64,000 bases of DNA from Onchocerca lupi (taxonomy: Eukaryota > Nematoda > Chromadorea > Rhabditida > Onchocercidae): contig JAOVVO010000011.1 of assembly GCA_028564675.1 (NCBI GenBank), positions 1 to 64,000 of the forward strand, written 5' to 3'. The translations under genes were made by a program, and so were the position numbers. The first letter of the stretch is position 1. Every line of letters starts with the position of its first letter. This document shows positions 37,383-49,346 of this stretch, piece after piece. A model generated the notes under the pieces. It was not told the DNA's origin and did no database searches. It saw only the letters and a list, made by a program, of their open reading frames with translations.

Positions 37383-37590
37383 AATTCAACCTATTTTAAT
37401 GAATACTTAAACAATTAATGCAACCTATTTTATGAATACTTAAATAACTAATTCAATTTATTTTATTCAATACTCAAATAACTAATTCAATCTATTTAAT
37501 CGAATATCTAAATAATTAGTTCAATCTATTTTAGTGAATACCTAAAGAACCAATTCGACCTATTCTAGCAAATACCACAAATAATTTATT
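37383..37590. repeat. 34-bp minisatellite, six copies
   Basis: Units start at 37383, 37417, 37450, 37484, 37518 and 37552 with a consensus close to AATTCAACCTATTTTA followed by (G)AATACTTAAATAACT. The spacing is 33 or 34 bp throughout and copies differ by scattered substitutions. Confidence 0.85.
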
Positions 37591-38034
37591 TTGTCGCAGT
37601 ACTTCGAGGATGATATAATTGTTTCAAATTTTTCTCCCGCAAAATATAGATTACCCACTGTGATTAGAATTGGCATTTATGCAAATTAATGACCTCAATA
37701 TCATTGATTGGTAAAATCTGAATAGTTTTGTAATGGAAGAGAGAAGAGAATAAAGAAAAGGGAAGCAACAAAAAAGGCTTTATGATCATCATCATCATCA
37801 TCCAAATGATTCTTTCTTCCTTTTTTTTTTCTTCCTCTTCTTTTGAACCCTTCCAATCTATATTTCACTCGTTTGCTTATCGATGATGAGAATGGTGAGA
37901 ATTCCTTCTGAACAAAAAGAAAGAGACGAATGCTATTTGGCGAAAAAAGAAACCAGAAAAATTATGGCTAAAATGACAAAAATATCGCAACAATGACCCA
38001 TTAAATCGCAAAGAAGCGTTAGCGCGCTCATTTT

Positions 38035-38084
38035 ACCCTCATATCTATCGAAGATTGACTTTGTTGTCGTCGTTGCTCTTCCAT
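38035..38084 (-). other. Possible short first exon
   Basis: The minus strand has a TTTTAG acceptor-like site, then ATG and MEEQRRQQSQSSIDMR, ending at a possible donor AGG|GTAAAA. It is a non-AT-rich island in a gene desert and points toward the BTB-CAAX exons 4 kb away. Its phase does not join the 34027 exon directly, so at least one more exon would be needed. This is speculative. Confidence 0.2.
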
Positions 38085-39518
38085 CTTATTAAAATATCAA
38101 AAGAGCTAAAATTTTCATACAGTAATTTCCACTCATTTGAGAAAAAAATATTGCGACAACGAAAAGTATTGGACCATATGACATATGATATTAATGGGCA
38201 AGTCTATTAGAAGAATGCTATATGTAAGATGACGTGTATGAAATGATAAGATGTTAATGATTAATTATCAGGGATATACAATACGTAAGATAACGTATGT
38301 GATATATATATGTGTTAAGGATTAGGATCTATTTATTAAAGAAATAGTATATGTGAAAAGATGTAATATCTTCATTTGGAAATTTTTGTAAACTAATTAA
38401 TGCAAAAATATTGCTACGATATTATTCCTTTGATTCTGTTTGATTGAAATCGAAATTTGATTCGATTTGATTCTGAAAATAATTCTGAAAAGAAATATGC
38501 AATTAAATATTAAAATTGAAATAATTTTTGAATTAATTAAAGAAATACTTTATGTGAGATGATGTAATAATGATTTTTGCTAAGACATAATTTTTTTTTT
38601 GCACTTAATGAAAATTTTCATTATTCTTTATAAATAGGAATATCTAATTTGATCAATTAATTTTTACCTATTGTTTGGATTATTTTAATTATTTTTAAAA
38701 AAGTTAGTCCTAACAATAATTTTTCTTTCCGTAAGATAAAAATTTTTTTAATGTCATAGAAACCACGTTTATTTTCTTAGAAGAAATGACGCAAATCTAA
38801 TTTTTTTCCTCTCAAAATTCATTTTTTTTTTCTAGAATTCATTCATACAGTAATATATTAATTACATGATTCCGTTTTATCTGATAGATAAATGATAATA
38901 GTTGTGTAATAGTTGATAATGTCGGATGGTAAAACTGTTTTTTGAAGATCTTGACAAAACCATTAGGTCATCGTAGCATAGAAGAGTTGAATTTGACTTA
39001 AAACAACGTGAATTGATAGTAGGCAAATCATAAGATAAAATCGTTATTCAAACAATTTATGGGAAATTTGAAAAAATTAACTAAATCCAATTATAGTACC
39101 TAAAATTTTCTCAATGTAATGCATTGAGAAAATGATTTCTATGAGATTTCAGAAGTCATTTTTCTCATGAAGTACATTAAGAACGTATTTCCTGATGAAC
39201 TGATCAGAAAATTGACCGTACTGAAATGATTTCTAAATTTCTCTTTTCATTGGTAGTAATCTGATAATTCATGAACCAAAATAATCTCATTATTAATTAA
39301 AATCTATTCCTATGTGATACTTAAGTGGAATTTTTATTATTCAATTAGGCTGAATTTTTTCTTCATTTCTTATTCTCATAATTTTTGTTCAAAAAATTAT
39401 TCATTATTTCATGTTACTTTTTTCCACATACCATTCTGTAAAAAATACTGAAATGTAACATCGAAATGTACAAAGGTTAAACAGCAGCATTTTAAAGTAC
39501 AACATTTATCATCAAAAT

Positions 39519-39587
39519 GGTTGGTTGGTTGGTTGGTTGGTTGATTGGTTGATTGGGTTTGTTGGTTTGTTGGTTGGTTGGTTGGTT
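39519..39587. repeat. (GGTT)n microsatellite
   Basis: Imperfect GGTT repeats interrupted by GATT and GTTT variants. Confidence 0.9.
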
Positions 39588-40415
39588 AATTGTTTATATC
39601 ATTGGAAGCAAGAAAAAGGAAAATAAAATTTAAAAATATTTAAAAAATGTGCTTCAACATAGGCTATGTTTTCAACAAGTTGACTAAATTGAAAAAAAAA
39701 AAAAAAAAAAAAAAAACTGAATTCAATTGTTGCGAAAAAGAAATAAAAAAAATCTTGAACTTAAGCAGACTTGCTACAAAATAATTCCTATTATTTTGTT
39801 CCAAAATATAATGATAATTCTTGTAAAAAGATAAACAAAATATACAAATTATAATTAAATCAATTAATTAATTAAAATAGAAAATATATTTAACGAAACA
39901 ATTTTTTTTTTTCTGCTATCGATGTCAATGTGTGCGATTTATAAAATGATTAGGACAAAAATGTTATCACAATGTTATCATCATTTTCATCTAATGATAG
40001 ATTCACTAGATGGCTGAAGTTTTTAATTCCCTAGAAATGGATTATCGTATCAGTCAATGATTATTTTATCATATTACTTAGTGATAACTGTTTGAGTATT
40101 ACTTCTCATGTAAAGTTCTCTCCTTTTTCTTTTTTTTGTTATTAAAGAAAAATTTTTCCGTAAGAATAAATCATTTCTGAAGAGATAGGAAAAAGAAAAA
40201 TTAATTCTCAGTAAGATGCAATTAAATTAATCCATAATTTCGTAATATTTAATTTCAAACTTTAAAATCATAAAAATCAAAAGAAAAACTTTCACTATTT
40301 GCTTCGATAATTTTGTATCCTTTTTTTTCTTTCTTTGCAAAAATTTTTTTTGAAAAGTTTAACTTTCCATCTGGTACAAAAGCTATAAAAATTTATTTTT
40401 AAAATGCTTTTTTTT

Positions 40416-40416
<1 letters not shown>

Positions 40417-40450
<34 letters not shown>
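40417..40450. repeat. (CT)n microsatellite
   Basis: CT dinucleotides with one early interruption (CTCTCCCTCTCT). A minus-strand reading frame across it gives only an Arg-Glu run. Confidence 0.9.
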
Positions 40451-40453
<3 letters not shown>

Positions 40454-43400
40454 CATGCTGTAAGATTCAAAAAATACTCCTATCACTTGTAGAAAAATGC
40501 GCTATAATAGAAAACGATTTTGAGATGAAAAACGGTTTTCTTCTTTTCAAACTATTGCCGCATTTTATGGCATTTCATTTTGGTCGTTTATATATTTCTT
40601 TTTTTTCATTTTGCTTTCTTTTTCAATTCATAGTTAAAAAGTCTACAGAATAAAATAGATGAGAAGCAAATGTTTTCTTTTTTTTTTCTTTCCCTCCCCC
40701 CCCGGTTTAATTTTGCGAAAATTTTCCAAAAAAAAAAAAAAGGAAAAAAAAAAAGATGGACAAGTTTATTTCCACCAAATTAAATGACAGAATTACAAAA
40801 TTTTAAACCTAATTCATTGATTTGATTTTAGCGAATAATTTTAAATCGTTTAATTTAATATTGCAATTATATCAATTTTTAATTTCATATATACCGGGAA
40901 AAAAAATTTTTTTTTTTTTTTTATTTTGCCAATTATAATAATGCTTATCTCTTTACTTTTTTTCTTTTTAATTCCCAAATTTTTGAATTTATTCCTTTTC
41001 TAGAATTTATCACGAGACAGAGGCTTAAATTTGTATGATCTTTTAATGTTCAATCTTTCAGATATTCTAATATTCAACAAAAGTGAATATTAGAAACGTT
41101 GAAATTTTTTTTTTTTTTTTTTTTTTTTGCAAAAAATAATTTGATAAATTGATATTTGAAGGATGTGATGAGAAATTGCAACCATACACTGGATAATGCA
41201 TTATTTTGGTTCGTTTCATTTCGAAAATTTATTCAATTTTCTTCTTAGCTAAAAGAAAGAAAGAGGAAAAATTTTGTCAAAGATAGCTTTTAAAAGTTCA
41301 GAAATAACAATTCTTCGATCTATTGAAGTACAAAAAGAGCAAAGTGCAATTTTAGGCAAAAAAAAAAAAAAAAAAAATGAATTCTTTTAGTTGGTCGTTC
41401 AGTTTGATCATTTAACTTTTTTTGGGAATAGAAAAAAAAAAAAACCAAAAAACAAAAAAAAAAAAAGACAATTTCCTTCCATCATTTTTCATTTAATTTC
41501 ATACCAATTGTATGGTAAACAAATGGATTTAGCAAAATGCAACAAAATAATCAAATACTTGAAAAAATATTTGAGTACACAACAAATTAATTTGCATATA
41601 TTCTTATTAATTTAATATCTACTTATTAAATTATTGAGACAAAAGTGCTTATCATAAAGCTTCTAATTAATTAAATTAATCAATTAATTAATTGGTCAAT
41701 AAAATTATGTAACCTTTGAATTCTTTGAAAACTCACGCAAAATTTCATGAATAAGAAATCTTTATGCTAAATCAGATGATGTACTTCAGTCATGCAATGC
41801 ATTTCAACAAAGAATATATTTTTAGAAATGTAATTTGACAAATTTTATGAGATTTAATCAATTATCATACCAAAAGCTAGCAACAAATGCAATTACTGTA
41901 AACAGATAACAATGTCAAATGTCAAAAGGTCAAACATTTACTACAGTATCAATTTTTTTTTTTTTTGTTAATAATGCAAGAAACGTAATGATTATGTTGA
42001 TTATCGTTTTTTGGCTATATGTATATGCAGTGTGTTTTATTAATTCTTAATAATGATAACAAAAATGTTGAAGTTTTAAAGACTTACTTCAGAATCGTTG
42101 ATTTTAAAAAAATTCGAAATTTTAAAAATTGCTCAATAAATCGGAATAATCTGATAAAAATATGATAATCTCATAAAGATATTTTATTAAATGCAAATGA
42201 TTTCTAATTTTTTTTCTTCTGATATGCAAAAACACACTATCATACTGTATCATATTGTCGTCTCAATTATTTAAGTATTAAAAATTATTTCTGTTCGACA
42301 TTCAATAAAATTTTTTCAACAATCTGACTCATTTCTGATCATCATGAATGATCTTCGAGACTAATTCGTCACGAAATGTGAATTTTTGAAAATGAACAAA
42401 TGCTGCTATCTAATTATTCAAGATCTGTATCATTTACGTAATTAGTCTAATTTTTTTTTCCAACTTGATGCAACTTGAGCAATTATATCGCTTTGAAAAT
42501 TGAGTGCAAAAAAAAAAAAAAAAATAGAAGAAATCTGTGGTCATATTTTATGTTCAAGATAATGTGGAGAATTTAAAATTTATAACTTTAACTCAATGAT
42601 TTTATGTTAAAATTATCCTGTAAATTTTTAATTTGTAACATATTTAGAAAGCATATTAAGTGAAATATCAATATTTTTGATCGGATTATCTAGATTATCA
42701 ATATTTTTTCAATTGGATTATCAATATTTTTTCTTTTTTTTTTTTTGCTCCAACTAAATTAAAATTTTCCTCTCCTAAAAATGAGTTAAAACTTCAATTT
42801 AATAAGACCAATAACATGGAAATATAAGAAAAAAAAAAAGATGATGAAAGACCCCAGTTTTAAATTTACTGATAATACAAAAACAAAAGATCGCATTAAA
42901 TTTTGTTCAAGTAACAAATAAACAGATGGAAATATTAATCGAAATGAACGAAATTATTTGTCAATAAATTCGTGATTCCGGAAAAATTGACACATTTGAA
43001 GGTAAAAAAGAAAATGAATTAGTAATTTACCAAAATTTCATTAAAGGTACTTACCTGAAAATTAATCAATTTATATATTTCTCTCGATTTGATTTGATGA
43101 TACACTTGTACAACATCAAAATGCCAATTCTTCTTATCCATCAAATACACGACAGCGCCAAAATGTCCACTTTACAACTTGGATAAATTTCCGTGATCTA
43201 ATCGAACTACCTGATTTCAGCAAGTCAACACAGAAACTTGGCGATTATCATTCACTTTTTGCAAACATTCAACTGATTTCTAATTTAGGTATACTCTGAT
43301 CTCTTATTTTGTTTGATTTTTTCAAGTGCGCAACTCAAAAATTCTCGAAGAAGCAAGCATAAGTGGGAAGTTAAGTGATATAAATTTGATGCTTATAGGC

Positions 43401-44429
43401 AAGATATTTTGCATGAAGTAAAGAAACTTTGCTCTTTGCATTTATCAATCTTTCAGACAGCTAACGAGAAAATAAATTTAGCGCAAATGTCGCAACATGT
43501 TGCGATATATCAGTGCTTATATCGTTGGATTGCATGCTAACATCATATGATGCAAATGTTACGCACCGCAAATAAACTTACCATTGATGCAAAAATGAAT
43601 TATCGGAAATAATTTTGCCAAAAAAGTGATTAGTAAATAATTAAAAATGAAATTTTTATAATAAGAAATCATTAATTCAATAATTATCTGTTACCAGAAA
43701 TAAAAAAGATTTATCATTATTGCGGTTCTTTTTTTTTTTTTTTTTTTTTTTTTGAACAACTTACCAATCGAATAGCCACCGATTGACAAAATTGGAACTT
43801 GTAACAAAACCTAGAAATTCTCGAAGTAGCGGAAGGAATAGTTTAAAAAATAAACGACAGAGAGGGAAGAAATGGCGGTGAAATATAATTTCTATTAATT
43901 GATGGCGGCAACAATGAAAGGAAGACGAAGTGGTAAATGAACTTGATTTGTTGCAATTCTTTCAACTTAAATCCAATTGAAAGAAAAGCTATATTTTTAA
44001 GAGAAAGAAAAAAAAAAAAAAGAATTTTAAATGTTCGAAAAATGAAAGAAAAATATGGAATTTTTTTTTTTTTTTTGCAATTTTATTTTTGAGAAAATTT
44101 GAAGTGATAAATCTTTAAAAACGAAATTGAGCAAAAGGAAAGGAAGAAAAGGAAGTACTTCCACCTATTTTTAATGCTACAGCAATGATGATGCCTCGCT
44201 CAATTTAACTGTAAGCTTTAGAAATATTGAAAGGGAAAAATTATTTAGCATGTTTTGTTGGGCAATTGAAACTTCGCTTTTTTTCATTTTTTGTTTTTCA
44301 ATTGCCAAACATAAATTTTAATCAAGTGAAATATTTTTACTTTCATACCGATTTCATTCCGAATCAACAAAAATATTCTTACTTCAATCAACTATTACCG
44401 TTTCCGTTTGTGTGACGATTTTGCTGTTA

Positions 44430-44545
44430 CATATACCATAATTTTGCAACACTTATCATAATTCTACGACATGTACTGTAGTTCTGAGCACTTACCATAA
44501 CATTTACCATAATTCTGCAACAACACTTACTGTAATTCTGTAACT
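44430..44545. repeat. Short degenerate repeat of CTTACCATAATTCTGCAACA type
   Basis: Four to five imperfect copies of a 20-30 bp unit follow one another. The unit length varies. Confidence 0.5.
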
Positions 44546-47254
44546 TTAATCTAAACTCTGAGTTAAAATTTTGTATACGTTTATAAACAGATGAATATGA
44601 GAAATGAAGGGTAAGGAAAAGATATGCTAAAATGGTTATCATTTCTAGGCAATAAATTTCTCTGTATCAATCAATTATCACTTAGTACTGTTGTCATTGT
44701 AGTTCGGGATACTGTAGAATACAGTAGGAAAGAAATTGAGAAATATCTGATATGATTGAAGAAAAAATCGAATTAGATATTATCGTATCTTAGTTGTGTT
44801 GATTCTTGAGTTAACTCATCAAAGTTATCACCTTTTTTTTTCTTTATTTTATACAAAATTTTTATAATTTACATTTTATGAATGGAATGATCAATTTAGT
44901 TTTTAGACAAATCATTTGAACATTTTCATTGAACATTCGTTATAATGCCTTAAATTTGTTGAATTAACAGAAAATATTGTATTGATGAATTCCTTTTGAA
45001 TTCTTGCATAATATTTCTTTTTCATTTCTACATCTGCTCTTCATCCAAGATTTATAAATAATTTAAAATAAAAAAAAAAAAAAAGAAGAAAAAAGAAAAA
45101 GGAATAATTTAAAATGATTCTAAAATGCTTCAATTAGGATAAGTTTAACAGACAGACATATAAGTGCATTATTGAAAGACTTATTTCAAAGAAATTTTTT
45201 TTTTTTTTTTTTTTTGCAGAATTTTATTTCTCTTAGCTTGCAGTTTTGCTTTTTGTCGTGCAGCATGGATGTGTGCAAGTACAAATTGCAACGAATGATC
45301 AATAAAACGACCCTATTAAAGGATATGATGAGATATAAGATTGAAATTGCCTTATTATGTGATTTCAATAGTTTTGCGACATTTTTCGCTATTTCGAAAA
45401 GAAATCCGTCATTTGCATCATTTTTTCTTTTCCTTTTTTCATCAGCAAATTTTAATTGCAACTTTTCATCTTGATTAAGCAAGAAAAAAAAGAAATAGAA
45501 AGATCAAAATTATCCTTTGAAGCAGAAAAAAAAAAAAGTTGCATAAGAAGAAAAAAGAAGACGATGATATTTCAATGCTATTTAAAATCATTTTTGTTCA
45601 ATAGAAAAGCTAATTAAGGAGACAGACAAATAAAAAAAAATATATATATATATAACATCAGACATACTTATCTTCTTTTATATGATTATATATTTAAATA
45701 ATACTGGCAAAAATTGAGAAATGATTTTGCAAAAATAAAATGATTGAATTTTAAAATTTTCAGATTAATATGATGATATATTTTATTCAATTTTTTTATC
45801 AATGATTATCTCTGACATTTTTTTTTTTTTTTTTTTTAAGGGATTTATCGCTGAATGATTTATCCGATATAAGTAATTTGTTAATTGATATTTATTTAGC
45901 AACAAATTGGCTCAACCAATTGAATAGTTGCCTTACTTTAATTAATTTAATATTGATTGATTTTCATCTCTTTAAAATTAATTTTTTCATTTAAATGTAG
46001 ATTTCGAACTTTTGGAACAGCTCTGCATACCAAAAGTTATTCTTCGAGCAGCTCAGACGACAATTAATATTTATTTTTACATTTTCATCTGATTATCATT
46101 CATTTTTCCTTTTTGCATCCAACATATACAGCTGACAGAAGATGAAAAGGATAATATGAAAGTTGAAAAATTTCAAAGACTAAATTAGCAAAATTTTCTA
46201 AATTAAAATTCATATGAAAGAAGTTAAAAATAAAATTTACACTTGAAATAAATGACAAAATTGTCATTATTATTAATGCGTAAAATATAACAATTCATGG
46301 AAAAAGATGGAGATGAATAGCGATTGCGACAATCGCATATGACAAAAACGCTTTCGATAATTATTATCATTACTTTCTTTTCAATGATTATCTCTGATAA
46401 TCTGATGTTCTTTATTTTTCAAAAAAAAAAAAAAAAAAAAAGAAAACTTTTCATGTATTATTGTTATCAATGAGTGATTAAAAAATTATAAAAAACCATT
46501 TAATAGTTGATAAAATTTGAAGAAAAGAGAAGCGCAAAAAGAGCAAAATTGATAGAATGTGACAATAACTAGCATATGGTATTGAAGAAATTGATGAAAT
46601 GAGGAAACAAACGAAATGAAATGAACGAACAAAGAAGAAAGGTATTTGAAAGGCTGAAATATTTGATTCGATTTTTAATGGCTGAAATGCGAGCCCATAA
46701 ATCAGTTTGGACGATTTTGTGCGAAAATAGAGCCGAAAAGATCCGACAAAAATTTTTATTTCAAATGTTCGAATTTTAAAATTGCAAAAGAGCGATAACA
46801 TTACAGATGAAATATATGTTTTGTTTCATGAAACCGATCGGTTGACATGTCGTGAATGAACATTTTTTTTTTTGGATGGATGAAGAAGAAGGAAAAAAGA
46901 GAGCAAGAAAACAAGAATCATTCCAGAAAAGGTTGTATTTGTAAAATTTGCAAAAATTGAAAGGAATAAAACGAAAAGCATTTTTCCTTTAAAAAAAAAA
47001 AACAAAAAGCGATACACCGCCAAATAGTATAAATTATCAATTAATAAAGGGTTAATTTTTCAAACATTTTCCAATCTTTCTGAATCTTTAATATCTTTTC
47101 TATACCAACTTACCTATCATCATTTATTGATAATATTTTGTTATGAAATTTTCAAGTCTCATTAAGTTTGTAATTTACGGAACAACCACGTTTTTATATC
47201 TGTCTTTCTTTACCGTAGAATCGAATTCGTCCTTACTTTTAATTATCCTAATTG

Positions 47255-47262
47255 TATGTGTT

Positions 47263-47292
<30 letters not shown>
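47255..47292. repeat. (GT)n microsatellite
   Basis: GT/TG repeats with two TATG interruptions in the gene-poor region. Confidence 0.9.
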
Positions 47293-47293
<1 letters not shown>

Positions 47294-49297
47294 TTCGAAC
47301 ATAGAAATTCATTCATACATATACAGTAATTTATATTTAATTTTATATTTCTGATTTTATATTTCATGAAAATTTAATTTATATTTCATGAAAATTAATA
47401 TAATTTTTTACTTTAATGTTTTTTTTTTTTACAATATTAGCTATCATATCTTTTTTATAATGCATTTTTTTTTTGCAAAATTCTGACTTTTTTTTTTAAA
47501 CAACATTTTAAATGTTATCGAAAATTTAATATTTTTTTTTGCAAAAAAAAAAAAACAAAAATTAAATTTTTGTTAACATTTAAAAATGTTGTTTAATTTC
47601 ATGTTCTATACTTAATTTCTAAAATTTTTACTTTGAAATATGCAAATTATAGATTGAAAATTGTCACCGAGAAATTTAGCTAATTGAAAGAAATGATTTT
47701 TTCAAAGATTAAATTTGCATGTAATCATTTTGCTCTCTGATGGATTAATGTTTTATCTTTCTACTTTTCTGTTATTCCGAAAATAAAATTCCATTCGTAA
47801 AATTAACGAAACAGAAACAATCCAATTGTTCGGAAAACTAAAAAATTAACCTAAAAAAAAAAAAAAAAATAAATATGCTTATCCAACATATTTGACAATA
47901 TTATTACAATGATTCAGTTAGCTATCATGTATAAAATTTTTCTTTTCAAAAAAAAAAAAAAAAAAAACAGAATTCAGAAGATAGAATTTAGCTATGATTA
48001 AATTTTTATTCAAATATTTCATCCTAATTGGACAAAAATTGATATTAATATTAAATGAAATTCACATCATCAAATTTATCACATTTCTTCTGGCCTAACA
48101 AACTTGGAAAACTTCACTAACACATAATTCTCAAAAATTTTTTGGATCATTTCAAAACATGAAAATGTCGCGCAACTAATTGCATGCATGCTAGCAAATA
48201 CATGCAACAACATATATGTTCTTCCATTTATTTCACATTTCTCAATACCATATTAAGAGAAAAAAAAAAAGAATATAAGCATTTCTTCAATAATTCAAAA
48301 TTCATTCTCAGAAATAAAAGATATCAAAATTGTGATAATGCTTTGTAATCATCTGCTCTACTACACAATCGATATGATATATATTGTTATGATAAAACAA
48401 TAGATAGAATTAATTAAATAAATTTTATGAACAAAAGAAGTGCTTATGCAAAGGAATAAATTATATATTCATGATATTGCTTAGTCAAATGTCTTATCAA
48501 ACAATAGCATATTTTCCATCTTCCTAATCTATTCTCCCAGTGCCATCCACTTTTTTCCTTTTTTTTTTTTTTTGTTTGAAGAATAATGGAATGGAAAGAA
48601 GCACCACAATAGCTCTTAGATCTGATTTTACAAATCGAGATAAATGATGAAAGAATGATATTCAAGCACATATCTTAATATTTAAGTAAAAACATTTCAA
48701 GTATATTTGCAAGATAATTCTACTGCTCCAGCTACCATATTTTTTGCATACAATTATGAAATATTGTAGAGCTTAACTGGCAAATAAATGCAACTGATCT
48801 CTAGAAAACAATTTCTCATTTTCTTTATTTTCACCAATTTAAAATAAGTCAGCAATATCTCTGGAGTTTAATAAAAGATAATTTATCTTGAATGTCACAC
48901 TTTGCCGCATCTCAGAATATTCTAGTAAATGTTAAAAATCGAAGAATTTAATTCAGTTTCATTCAGTTATTCAGTTTTCTGATTTTCAATATCATATCCG
49001 GTGCTGATTGCTATTTGTTGCTTACAGAAAATGATTGCTCGACGACATTTTCAAAAAACAAAGCTTATCTGATTAATATAAACATAAATTAGACTAAACC
49101 ACACTAAACGTAATGTTTTCATCAAGAGACACGCTTCATCACAGTATGTAAGTTCAGTGTTTTGTTGAGGGGAACATTAATAAACACGTAACTCAATATA
49201 TCAGATATGACACAAGAAATAGTCCAGTAATTTTTTCACATTTAGCTCTTGGAGGAAAGTATATGACATTCATGCAACTGTGAAAAACCAGGTAAAA

Positions 49298-49303
49298 TTT
49301 ATT
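49298..49303 (-). terminator. Candidate poly(A) signal of THOC5
   Basis: AATAAA on the minus strand about 43 nt after the THOC5 stop. Confidence 0.5.
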
Positions 49304-49346
49304 CGGAATAAACTAAAGACGCAAATAAAATCATACATACAATGTA

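Larger units (their letters stand above)
34028..43060. other. Gene-poor AT-rich region with many homopolymer runs
   Basis: No confident exon was found in 9 kb on either strand. Frames here are low-complexity Phe/Lys/Ile-rich translations. Visible content: long A/T runs, a 34-bp minisatellite, GGTT and CT microsatellites, and a possible short exon at 38035-38084. Because the BTB gene lacks its upstream exons, part of this may be its intron. Confidence 0.55.
43061..49346. other. Gene-poor region upstream of THOC5's 3' end
   Basis: No confident gene. Noted islands are a minus-strand segment at about 43070-43190 ending in a good donor (CAG|GTAAGT), two ATGGCGG motifs at 43870-43910, and a plus-strand exon-like piece near 45998. 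The rest is AT-rich with frequent poly(A)/(T). Confidence 0.5.

Noticed and set aside
45172..45482. Overlapping 100- and 98-residue frames on opposite strands
   Set aside because: Two mirrored frames over a poly(T) run; both low-complexity, neither with family motifs.
46478..46801. 107-residue minus-strand reading frame
   Set aside because: Phe/Ile/Ser-rich translation of AT-rich DNA, no splice context and no recognisable motif.
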